64,000 nucleotides of DNA, taken from assembly GCF_002979755.1 (NCBI RefSeq), contig NZ_PCPP01000001.1:1706665-1770664 (forward strand). The letters are read 5' to 3'. Below the pieces are notes generated by a model that worked only from the letters and a program-made list of their open reading frames with translations, was not told the DNA's origin and ran no database searches. Below are positions 19,574 through 29,600 of this stretch, piece by piece. The DNA comes from Chryseobacterium culicis (lineage in GTDB: Bacteria > Bacteroidota > Bacteroidia > Flavobacteriales > Weeksellaceae). The translations under genes and the position numbers were made by a program. The first letter of the stretch is position 1. Each line of letters opens with the position of its first letter.

Positions 19574-22500
19574 ATGAAAAAATTAACCATTATTGGACTG
19601 ACGCCTTTTGAAAAGCCGGACGTTAACCTTATATCTAGACTGCACCAGGCGGGTGCACTTCCCGTTCTAAGTTTAGGAAATGAGCTAACGAAAGCCCAGG
19701 AAGCGTTACATCAACTTGACCAGATAGACGTACCATCGTATGGTATTTATTTTTCTAACGACAATTTCACGACTCTTCAAATTCCGGAAAAAGTACGATT
19801 TGCGATCCTACCATTCGGAATGTCTAAGCCACTCAATGTACCTGTTATTTATCAGGTAACCAGTTTAGAAGAAGCAAGACAAGCTGAACAGGCGGGAGCA
19901 CAAGGAATTATTATCAAAGGAAATGAAGCTGGCGGATTAGTAGGCTATGAATCCACGTTTGTATTATTCCAGCGTGTGATCAAAGAAATCCAGAGCATTC
20001 CGGTGTGGGTACAGGGAGGAATAGGTCTCCATACCGCAGCCGCAGCAAAAGCTTTGGGAGCAACCGGAGTTATACTGGACAGCCAGCTGGCATTGTTCCC
20101 TGAAAGTTCAGTTCCTAAGGATCTGAAAGAAGTATGCTCAAAACTGAATGGTACAGAAACTAAGGCGATCGCGAACCATCGTGTACTGGTAAGACCCAAT
20201 TCACCAGCTTTACCTGAAAACGCAACCGCTGAAGAGCTGAAACAATATTTTACCGGTTTTGACCTTAGCACATGTTATATTCCAATGGGACAAGACATAT
20301 CCCTTGCAATTGACCTTTATGAAGACTTCAAAACACTGAAAAAACTGATTTTCGGATTTAAAGAAGCCATGTATGGACATCTGAAGCAGGCAAAAGCACT
20401 AAATGTCATTGACAAAGGCAACTCTTTAGCTCAGGAACTGGGATTACAGTACCCTATTGCTCAGGGACCAATGACCCGTGTAAGTGATGTCCCTTCATTT
20501 GCCAATGCAGTGGCAGATGCCGGAGCTTTACCTTTTGTTGCTTTATCATTATTAAAAGGAGAATCCGCAAAGTCTTTGGTAATGGACACCAAAAAACTTG
20601 CTGGTGAAAAAACATGGGGTGTAGGAATTTTAGGATTCGCACCACAGGAATTAAGAGATGAACAGACATCCTATATATTAGAAGCAAAACCTCCCGTTGT
20701 TTTAATTGCCGGAGGAAGACCTGCTCAGGCCAAAGTATTTGAAAAGGCCGGAATAAAATCATTCCTACACGTTCCTTCCCCTGCTCTTCTGGATATTTTC
20801 CTGAAAGAAGGCGCTAAAAACTTCATTTTCGAAGGACGTGAATGCGGAGGACACGTAGGACCACTTTCAAGTACAGTACTTTGGGAAAAACAAATTGAAC
20901 GTATTTTAAAAGAAGACCATCCTGAAAACATCAGTGTCTTTTTTGCAGGAGGAATTCATAATGCATTTTCAACGGCATTTGTTTCCATTATGGCTGCACC
21001 ATTGGCTGCAAGAGGAGTAAAAATTGGAGTATTGATGGGTACTGCCTATCTGTATACTCATGAGGCTGTACAAACCGGAGCTATTCAGGAAGAGTTCCAG
21101 TCTCAGGCTATGCAGGCAAAAGATACTGTTTTACTGGAAACAGCTCCGGGGCATGAAACACGTTGTTTAAACACTGCATTTGCCCACCATTTCAATACAG
21201 AAAAAGCAAAACTTCTTGCTGCCGGAATGGATAAGAAACAAGTCTGGGAACAGCTTGAAAAACTAAATGTAGGCCGTTTGCGTATTGCTGCTAAAGGTAT
21301 TGAACGCCAAGGCGACAAACTGGTCAATATTCCTAAAGATGATCAACTGGATTTAGGAATGTACATGATAGGACAGGTTGCTACGATGCATAATCGTGTA
21401 ATCTCATTGGCAGCCCTGCATCAAAGTGTTGCAGACAATTACGGATATATTCAGGATGCTGCATTATCAGAGGAGCCTGTTTCAACAGAAAAGCCACTTG
21501 ATATTGCTATCGTAGGGATGGAATGTATCTTCCCGGGCGCTAAAAACCTGGATGAATACTGGAGAAATATTATTTTAGGAAAAGACAGTGTTACTGAAGT
21601 ACCGGATGAAAGATGGAATAAAGAATTATATTACCATCCCGATTCTGACGGACCGGATGTATCCCACTCCAAATGGGGAGGATTTATTCCTAAAATTGAT
21701 TTCGATCCACTGGCATTCGGAATTCCGCCACAGTCTCTTGCAGCGATTGAACCTACACAATTGTTGACCTTATTGGTTGCAAAACGCGCCATGGAAGATG
21801 CAGGATATGGTGAAAAACACATTAATAGAGAAAATATCTCTGTAATTATCGGAGCTGAAGGAGGTAATGATCTTGCCAACAGCTATAGTTTCAGAGGATA
21901 CTATAAACAGGTTTTCGGAGAACTTCATGAAGAAGTAAAAGAAGCCTTCCCGCATACCACAGAAGACTCATTCCCGGGTATTCTTGCCAATGTTATCGCT
22001 GGGAGAATTACAAACCGACTGGATCTTGGAGGCAGAAACTTTACCGTAGATGCAGCTTGTGCTTCTTCTTTGGCTGCTATTGATTTGGCTTGCCAGGAAC
22101 TTGTATTAGGTAAATCGGATATGGTTCTTGCCGGAGGAGCCGATTTACACAACGGAATCAATGATTATCTGATGTTCTCCAGTACGCATGCTTTATCCAG
22201 AAAAGGAAGATGTGCTACTTTCGATGGTGAGGCAGACGGTATCGCTCTTGGAGAAGGTATTGCCATTCTTGTTTTAAAAAGATATGAAGATGCTGTACGT
22301 GATGGTGACCGTATCTATTCAGTAATCAAAGGAGTTGGTGGATCCAGTGACGGAAAAGCATTGGGATTGACGGCTCCAAGACAAATAGGCCAGGTAAGAG
22401 CATTAGAACGTGCTTATTCCCAGGCTGGTATCAGTGCTGCTTCTGTAGGTTTAGTGGAAGCTCACGGTACAGGAACCGTTGTAGGGGACAAAACAGAATT

Positions 22501-25500
22501 AAGTGCCTTAACTAATTTATTCAGCCGTTCAGGAGCTTTACCCGGACAGACTCATTTAGGTTCTGTAAAAACACAGATCGGACATACCAAGTGTGCCGCT
22601 GGATTAGCCGGATTAATCAAAGCTTCCCTGGCTGTATATCATGGGGTAAAACCACCTACCCTTCACCTTCAGCAGCCTAATGCTTATTATAATGCAGAAA
22701 CCAGCCCTTTTGCTTTCCATGCAGAAAGTGGACTATGGAGCGAGAAGAACCGTTATGCTGGAATCAGTGCTTTCGGATTTGGAGGAACGAACTTCCATAC
22801 GGTTATTGCCAACCATCCTAAGCAGGATAATTCAATCGCAATGCAGTCGTGGCCTTCGGAACTATTTGTTTTCCGTGGAGATACGTATGAAGAAGCCAAA
22901 GGACAGTCAGGCCAGATTAAGGCTTTATTAGAAATTAATGATGGTATTCCATTAAAAGATATTGCTTATAGCTTAAGCATCAGTTCAGAAAAACCAATTC
23001 AGTTCAGTATTGTCGCTGATACAGTTGAAGACCTGATGATGAAGCTTGAGCTAGTACTGCTAGGGATTGAGACAAAAGATACTTTTACCGTGAATAAAAA
23101 AGAAGGTAAAGTAGCGTTCACATTCCCTGGACAAGGCAGTCAGAGAATCAATATGGCTCGTGATTTATTCGTCGTTTTCCCTGCTATGCGTAAGATCATC
23201 GATGATTATCCTGAACTTGAAAAAGTAGTTTTCCCCTCTAAGACTTTTAATGAGGCTGATTTAAAACAACAAAAAGAAACCATTAAAGATACCCGTTTAG
23301 CACAACCGCTTTTAGGAATTGTAGACCTTGCACTGGCAAAATTCCTGGAATCATTGGGTATTATTCCGGATATGCTGGCAGGTCACAGCTATGGTGAAAT
23401 ACCAGCTTTATGTTTTGCCGGAGTATTTGGAGAAGATAAACTGGTTGACTTAAGTGTTCAGAGGGCTCAGTCTATTTTAGACTCAGTGGAAGGTGGAGAT
23501 CCGGGTTCAATGCTGGCAGCAAGTGCTACCCCTGAACGTTTACAGCCTATTATTGCTAAAGTAGAAGGATGCTACCCTGTGAACTTCAACGCTCCTACCC
23601 AATGTGTCATTGCAGGAAGTACAGAAGCGATCAACAAATTGCTGGAAGTTCTTAAACAGGAAGGTATTTCTGCTAAAAAACTGGAGGTTGCATGCGCTTT
23701 CCACAGTCCATTATTGGCAAAATCCAAGGATTTGTATGCTGAAGTCTTGAAAGACGTTCCTTTCCAGGAAATGCAGATTCCTGTGTGGTCCAATACCACA
23801 GCAGAAGTATATCCAGCGAATCCTTCAGAAATAAAAGAAAGACTTACTGATCATCTGGTACAGCCTGTAAGGTTTGTAGAACAGCTTCAGGCCATGTATA
23901 ATGATGGAGCAAGAATCTTCATCGAAGTAGGACCAGGAAAAGTACTTACCGGACTGACCAAATCCTGCCTGGAAAAAGATCAGCTGACCTTATATGTTGA
24001 AGACAACAGCCGTAATAAATTCAGTCATCTGCTTTGCATGCTGGCTCAATATTTAGGAACAGGCCGCAGCTTCAATATTAATAAACTTTTTGATGGCAGA
24101 AGCGTTAAGGTTATTGATATCAACCAACCTGAGCTTTACAAGAAAAGCCCTGCTATCTGGCGTGTTAACGGGCAAACTGCCCATCCAACTACTGGTAATC
24201 TGCCATCTAATGGTGCTTTACCACTAATAAACCCTATTCCCATGAACAATTTTACGAACAATCCACAGGCACCTGCAACTGAAGCTCAGTCTACTGCTGA
24301 ACGTATGCTGCAGGAATATTTAAACAGCATGAAATTAATGATACAGGCGCAACGTGATGTGATGCTTTCCTTTATGGGACAGAATCCTCAGGCATTCCCT
24401 GCTCCTGTATACAATTCACCAATACCAACTCCTGCACATCAGCCTGTATCTACCATTCCGGTTCAGCCTGTTCATCAGGAAAAACCTGTAGCTGTGGCTC
24501 CTGTAAAACAAGCTCCGTCAAGAGATATCAAATCCTTATTACTTCAGGTGGTAAGTGATAAAACAGGATATCCACAGGAAATGCTGGGTATGGAAATGGA
24601 TCTGGAAGCTGATTTAAGTATTGACTCTATTAAAAGAGTAGAAATTATCGGAACACTTCGTAACGAATTAGGAACTCTGGGCAACGGAAATACCAGTGAA
24701 GATACCGTTATGGAACAATTAGCCGGAATAAAAACGTTAAGCGGACTTGTTTCATGGCTTACAGAATTCTCGGGAGCAGATACAACAGCTGCCTCAGAAA
24801 AAAACGGAACAGCAGCTGAATCATCAGTTTCAAAATCACAGGCTCAGCCGACATTCTCTCTTGAAGATCTTCAAAATGCCATTTTAAATATTGTAAGTGA
24901 AAAAACGGGTTATCCAAAAGAAATGTTAGGTCTTGATCTTGATCTGGAAGCTGACCTGAGTATTGATTCCATTAAACGTATGGAAATCATCGGTGATCTT
25001 AAAACCAAAATTGGTTTTGGCCAAAACCTTGAACAGGCAGACGATGTTATGGAAAAATTAGCTGCCATTAAAACCCTTCGTGGTCTGGCAAGCTGGATCA
25101 GCGAAATGAATGGGGAAACCAATGAAACAGCTCAGGAAGTTAAAGAAACAGACATTGCAGAGCCAGCTCAAAATGTATTATCCCGACTTCGCTTTGACAT
25201 TACTCCAACTGATGCTTCTTTAGTACAAAATACAGAAGTATTGCAGGGAAAACGTTTTGCCATCACTCAGGATGACAGCAAGCAAACCTCAGCGATCAAG
25301 GAAGCACTGGAAAAACATGGAGCCATCGTAGAATTGGTAGACTCGGAAAAAGATCTTTCAAATATTGAGGGATTAATTATGCTGGACCTATTCTCAACAG
25401 TTGATAAACCAAGCATTATCGACCATGTGGATCTGATCAAAAAACTGGATTTTGATAAAGCTAAATGGGTATATCTTATCTCTGATATTCCTGCACATCT

Positions 25501-26599
25501 TCAGGAAATTTCTGATGTAAGCGTATTACGCCACCACCAGGGATATCCGGGGCTTTTCAAAAGTTTAGCAAGAGAATTTGACAATACAACTTGCAGACTG
25601 ATCAGCCTAAGTACTCCTCAGGAAGTAGATCAGATTGCTGAGATTACTTTAAAAGAGATTTTGACCAACGATAAACCTGCTGAAATCATTTACAAAAATG
25701 ACCAAAGACATAAAGTAGACATTATCCCTTCCCCATTGTCAACAAGTTTAAGTGAAGCCCATATCCAATTAGATCAAAAATCTGTGGTCTTGGTGCTTGG
25801 AGGCGCACAGGGAATTACTGCCGAATTGGTAAAACACATGTCTCAGGCTTATCCATGTACTTATATTCTTGTAGGAAGATCTGCAGATCCGAGAAATGAA
25901 ATTTCTGCAAAAGAATTTGAAGGAATGAAAACCAAAGAAGAAATCAGAGGTTTCCTTATTAAATCCGGACAGTTTACTTCTCCTGCAGAAATAGAAAAAG
26001 AAACAACGAAGATTTTCAAAAACAATCAGATTCTGCGTACCATCCGTGATATGGAAGACCTTGGAAACACCATCATTTACCAATCATTGGACCTTTGTGA
26101 TGAAGAAGGTTTGAGTAATCTTATAAGCAATATCTATGAAAAATATGACCGCCTTGACGGAGTAATTCATGGAGCAGGTCTTTTAGAAGATAAATTATTC
26201 AAACAAAAAACAACAAGCTCTTTCGGACGTGTATTTGATACCAAAGTAAAACCACTTCGTGTATTGGCTGAACAACTTCGTACAGACTGCCAGTTTGTAG
26301 TATTATTCTCAAGTATTGCTTCCGTATACGGCAACAAAGGTCAGACAGATTATGCTGCGGCCAACAGTGTACTGGATGATTATGCCAATGCTTTAAATAA
26401 AAGATTAAAAGGAAAAGTGATCTCTATCAACTGGGGACCTTGGAAAGGTGCCGGAATGGTTTCTTCCACCCTTGAATCAGAATACGAACGTAGAGGTATT
26501 TCTATGATTCCATTGGATGAAGGGAAAGAAATCTTCCTTAACGAAATCAAATACGGAACAGAAAGCCAGGTGCTGATCATGTCAGGAAATAATTGGTAA
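19574..26599 (+). CDS. Iterative PUFA-synthase-like polyketide synthase: (PfaD-like)x2-KS-AT-ACP-ACP-KR
   Basis: 2341 aa. Residues 1-~250 and ~285-620 are two flavin-type nitronate monooxygenase/PfaD-like TIM barrels (first: QAGAQGIIIKGNEAGGLVG, VWVQGGIGLHTAAAAKALGA; second: LQYPIAQGPMTRVSDVPSFA, GRECGGHVG, VFFAGGIHNAFSTAF), i.e. enoyl-reductase candidates fused in front. KS ~655-1080 with Cys829 in DAACASS, His motifs EAHGTGT and QIGHTKCAAG. AT ~1150-1480 with GQGSQ and GHSYGE (Ser1272). Pro-rich linkers flank two ACPs carrying PUFA-synthase-type EADLSIDSIKR sites (Ser1685, Ser1799). KR ~2050-2341 with GGAQGITAE, VLFSSIAS and DYAAAN. It should build a reduced acyl chain from malonyl units together with PKS2. 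First structural gene of the operon, 19 nt before PKS2. Confidence 0.88.
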   Translation: MKKLTIIGLTPFEKPDVNLISRLHQAGALPVLSLGNELTKAQEALHQLDQIDVPSYGIYFSNDNFTTLQIPEKVRFAILPFGMSKPLNVPVIYQVTSLEEARQAEQAGAQGIIIKGNEAGGLVGYESTFVLFQRVIKEIQSIPVWVQGGIGLHTAAAAKALGATGVILDSQLALFPESSVPKDLKEVCSKLNGTETKAIANHRVLVRPNSPALPENATAEELKQYFTGFDLSTCYIPMGQDISLAIDLYEDFKTLKKLIFGFKEAMYGHLKQAKALNVIDKGNSLAQELGLQYPIAQGPMTRVSDVPSFANAVADAGALPFVALSLLKGESAKSLVMDTKKLAGEKTWGVGILGFAPQELRDEQTSYILEAKPPVVLIAGGRPAQAKVFEKAGIKSFLHVPSPALLDIFLKEGAKNFIFEGRECGGHVGPLSSTVLWEKQIERILKEDHPENISVFFAGGIHNAFSTAFVSIMAAPLAARGVKIGVLMGTAYLYTHEAVQTGAIQEEFQSQAMQAKDTVLLETAPGHETRCLNTAFAHHFNTEKAKLLAAGMDKKQVWEQLEKLNVGRLRIAAKGIERQGDKLVNIPKDDQLDLGMYMIGQVATMHNRVISLAALHQSVADNYGYIQDAALSEEPVSTEKPLDIAIVGMECIFPGAKNLDEYWRNIILGKDSVTEVPDERWNKELYYHPDSDGPDVSHSKWGGFIPKIDFDPLAFGIPPQSLAAIEPTQLLTLLVAKRAMEDAGYGEKHINRENISVIIGAEGGNDLANSYSFRGYYKQVFGELHEEVKEAFPHTTEDSFPGILANVIAGRITNRLDLGGRNFTVDAACASSLAAIDLACQELVLGKSDMVLAGGADLHNGINDYLMFSSTHALSRKGRCATFDGEADGIALGEGIAILVLKRYEDAVRDGDRIYSVIKGVGGSSDGKALGLTAPRQIGQVRALERAYSQAGISAASVGLVEAHGTGTVVGDKTELSALTNLFSRSGALPGQTHLGSVKTQIGHTKCAAGLAGLIKASLAVYHGVKPPTLHLQQPNAYYNAETSPFAFHAESGLWSEKNRYAGISAFGFGGTNFHTVIANHPKQDNSIAMQSWPSELFVFRGDTYEEAKGQSGQIKALLEINDGIPLKDIAYSLSISSEKPIQFSIVADTVEDLMMKLELVLLGIETKDTFTVNKKEGKVAFTFPGQGSQRINMARDLFVVFPAMRKIIDDYPELEKVVFPSKTFNEADLKQQKETIKDTRLAQPLLGIVDLALAKFLESLGIIPDMLAGHSYGEIPALCFAGVFGEDKLVDLSVQRAQSILDSVEGGDPGSMLAASATPERLQPIIAKVEGCYPVNFNAPTQCVIAGSTEAINKLLEVLKQEGISAKKLEVACAFHSPLLAKSKDLYAEVLKDVPFQEMQIPVWSNTTAEVYPANPSEIKERLTDHLVQPVRFVEQLQAMYNDGARIFIEVGPGKVLTGLTKSCLEKDQLTLYVEDNSRNKFSHLLCMLAQYLGTGRSFNINKLFDGRSVKVIDINQPELYKKSPAIWRVNGQTAHPTTGNLPSNGALPLINPIPMNNFTNNPQAPATEAQSTAERMLQEYLNSMKLMIQAQRDVMLSFMGQNPQAFPAPVYNSPIPTPAHQPVSTIPVQPVHQEKPVAVAPVKQAPSRDIKSLLLQVVSDKTGYPQEMLGMEMDLEADLSIDSIKRVEIIGTLRNELGTLGNGNTSEDTVMEQLAGIKTLSGLVSWLTEFSGADTTAASEKNGTAAESSVSKSQAQPTFSLEDLQNAILNIVSEKTGYPKEMLGLDLDLEADLSIDSIKRMEIIGDLKTKIGFGQNLEQADDVMEKLAAIKTLRGLASWISEMNGETNETAQEVKETDIAEPAQNVLSRLRFDITPTDASLVQNTEVLQGKRFAITQDDSKQTSAIKEALEKHGAIVELVDSEKDLSNIEGLIMLDLFSTVDKPSIIDHVDLIKKLDFDKAKWVYLISDIPAHLQEISDVSVLRHHQGYPGLFKSLAREFDNTTCRLISLSTPQEVDQIAEITLKEILTNDKPAEIIYKNDQRHKVDIIPSPLSTSLSEAHIQLDQKSVVLVLGGAQGITAELVKHMSQAYPCTYILVGRSADPRNEISAKEFEGMKTKEEIRGFLIKSGQFTSPAEIEKETTKIFKNNQILRTIRDMEDLGNTIIYQSLDLCDEEGLSNLISNIYEKYDRLDGVIHGAGLLEDKLFKQKTTSSFGRVFDTKVKPLRVLAEQLRTDCQFVVLFSSIASVYGNKGQTDYAAANSVLDDYANALNKRLKGKVISINWGPWKGAGMVSSTLESEYERRGISMIPLDEGKEIFLNEIKYGTESQVLIMSGNNW

Positions 26600-26618
26600 A
26601 ACACTGCATAAACTCAAT

Positions 26619-29600
26619 ATGAAAAAAACAGATGTTGCTGTAATTGGTCTATCCTGTGTCTTTCCCGGGGCACAGGATGCCAACACTTTTTGGCAGAATA
26701 TTGTCAATAAAGTTGATTCTACCGAGCTGGCTCCGGCTGATCGGATAGATCCGGTTCATTTCAGTGATGCGACAAGCCCCGTTGACCGTTTCTACTGTCA
26801 GCGTGGAGGATTTATCCCCGATTATACCTTCGATCCTACAGCATTTGGTATCTTGCCATTGGCCGTTGAAGGAACGGAACCTGACCATTTGCTTACCCTT
26901 GATCTGGTGCAAAAAGCCCTGGAAGATGCCGGCGTATTTCAAAAGAACATTTCTCTTGAAAAAACGGGAATCATCATCGGTAAAGGAAACTATACCGGTC
27001 CGGGAGCCACCCGCGCTATTGAAATTGTAAGAACCGGAGAACAGATTTCTTCATTACTGCAGGAATTACTGCCTCATGTTTCTTCTGCAGATATTGAAAA
27101 GGTAAAACATGCTTTCCAACAGCGTAAAGGACGTTTTGCAGCCGATACAGCTATGGGATTAATTCCCAATCTCGTTGCTTCTCTTGTTGCCAACCGTTTC
27201 AATTTAGGTGGCGCTGCATTTACCGTGGATGCCGCATGTGCATCCGCTTTGATTGCTGTAGATCATGCCGTACAGGAACTTCAGAGAGGTCGTTCCGATA
27301 TCATGATCGCAGGAGGCGTACACACAGGACAAAACGCTGCTTTCTGGAGTATTTTTGCCCAGTTGGGAGCAATGTCCCGCCAGCAGCAGATCAAACCGTT
27401 CAGTATGGATGCTGACGGATTACTGATCGGTGAAGGTTGTGGTTTTGTAGTCTTAAAACGATTGGAAGATGCCGTTCGTGATCAGGATAAAATCTATGCA
27501 GTGATCAAAGGCGTTGGCGTAAGCAGTGACGGTACCGGAACCAGCGTAATGAGTCCGGCTGTGAAAGGTCAGTTAAAAGCTTTGGAACAGGCATGGATCA
27601 ACGCTGATTTAGATAAAAATAAAGTGGGATATCTTGAAGCTCATGGCACAGGAACACCCCTTGGAGATAAAACAGAACTTCAGACCTTAGCTCAGTTCTT
27701 CGGAAAAGAAGAAAATGCTCAGGCAGCGGGTATCGGATCTGTAAAGTCCAATATCGGGCATGCTATGCCGGCAGCCGGAATTGCAGGATTAATCAAAACC
27801 TGTCTGGCATTACACCATGATACTTTACCACCAACCTTATATTGTGAAAATCCAACTTCGGAGATGCAGAACACAAGGTTTGAACCGGTACAGGAAGCAA
27901 AAAACTGGTCAAAAACCGGACTTCCAAAAGTAGCGGCAGTAAATGCTTTCGGATTTGGAGGAATCAATGCACACGTAGTTCTGGAAGGCTATGATATGCC
28001 GAAAAAAGACCATGTACTGATATTGGCAAGACCTACGCACGAAGAACTGCTTTCCGCATTACAAAATAATGAAACCGCCATTGGTGAAGGAGATTTCAGA
28101 GTGGCTATATTCGATCCAACACCTGCCAGAATAGAAAAAGCCATTAAAATTGTTTCTAAAAATATCATTTGGAAAAACAAACAGGATATCTGGTACACTT
28201 CTACTCCATTATTAAAAGATGGCGGTAAAGTAGCCTTTGTATTTCCGGGCTTAGATGGTCTTGCAAAAGGTGAAGTGGAGACGGTAAGCCGTTATTTTGG
28301 ATTGACAGCTCCTATTGAAACAGAAGGTGAAGGTCTTTTAACCGATGCTTTAAACATCTTCAACAATTGCAGTATCCTTGATAATTCATTGAAAAAACTG
28401 GGAATTATTCCTGATATGAATGCCGGACACAGTTTAGGAGAATGGCTGGCAGGATATTCATCCGAATTAGCAGAAGCCAATTCTGTAAAAGCGTTAATTG
28501 ATGTACTGAATCCTGAAACTTTTGAATTAAAAGACTCTAAATTCATCGCCATAGGAGCCGGAATTGAGGTGATAAAACCTTTTATTACTGAAATTTCAAA
28601 CCTGTATGTTTCCAATGACAACTGCCCTAATCAGGTCATTCTTTGTGGAAGCAATGCTGCGTTGGATGAATTGGTTCCTTTGTTAAAGGCAAAACAGATT
28701 TTCCATCAGGTACTTCCTTTCCAATCAGGATTCCACTCTCCTTTTATCGCGGATAAACTGGATGTGATCCTTGCGGGAATGGAAAAAGCGCAGTTCCAGC
28801 AGACAAAAATTCCACTGTGGTCTGCTACAACCTTAGAACCTTATCCTGCAGATCAGGCAGCGATCAGAAAACTGAGTGCAGAGCATTTGGTTCAGCCTGT
28901 TCGTTTCCGTGAACTGACAGATACATTATACGAAGAAGGCGCAAGAGTATTCATTCAGGTGGGTACAGGAGGACTGATCGGATTTATTGATGATACTTTA
29001 AAAGGAAAAGCCTTCAGTACGATTGCTTCCAGCGTTCCTACCCGCTCCGCATTGGCGCAGTTACAACGCGTTGTCGCTTCATTATTTGTAGAAGGTAAAA
29101 CCATTGCACTTGACTTTTTAGAAATTCAGAATCACACGAAAAAAGCTTCAGGAAAAGGAATTAAACTGGAATTAGGTTCGCCTATTATCCGTAATTTCAA
29201 AGAAGTGAAAGCGTTGGCTCAGTCATTTGATGCGCCAAAACAATATACCGCAACAGCTTCAGCTATTGCCACAAAGAGCGGTCATCCGCTGGTACAGGCA
29301 TTCCAGGATAACGTTGCTGATATGATCCGTATGCAGGAAGAAGTATTGACTTTATTCCAGAACCGTCCGGAAATCACAATTCAACGCCCTGCAGCTCCGG
29401 CAGCACAAGTTGCTCCAAAAGCACCAAGAAGTACAACCTTCTCAAAAGACTTGTATGTAACCCTTGAAAGTCATCCTTACCTGATTGACCACAGCCTATT
29501 GAGACAACCTAAAGGTTGGGCCCATGTTGCTGATATGGAACCGGTAATTCCGATGACGATGATTTTTGAGCAGCTTGCAGAAATTGCAGAAGCCGAAATT

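Noticed and set aside
20454..20762. Antisense ORFs within PKS1 and PKS2
   Set aside because: Shadows of the long coding frames, without signals of their own.
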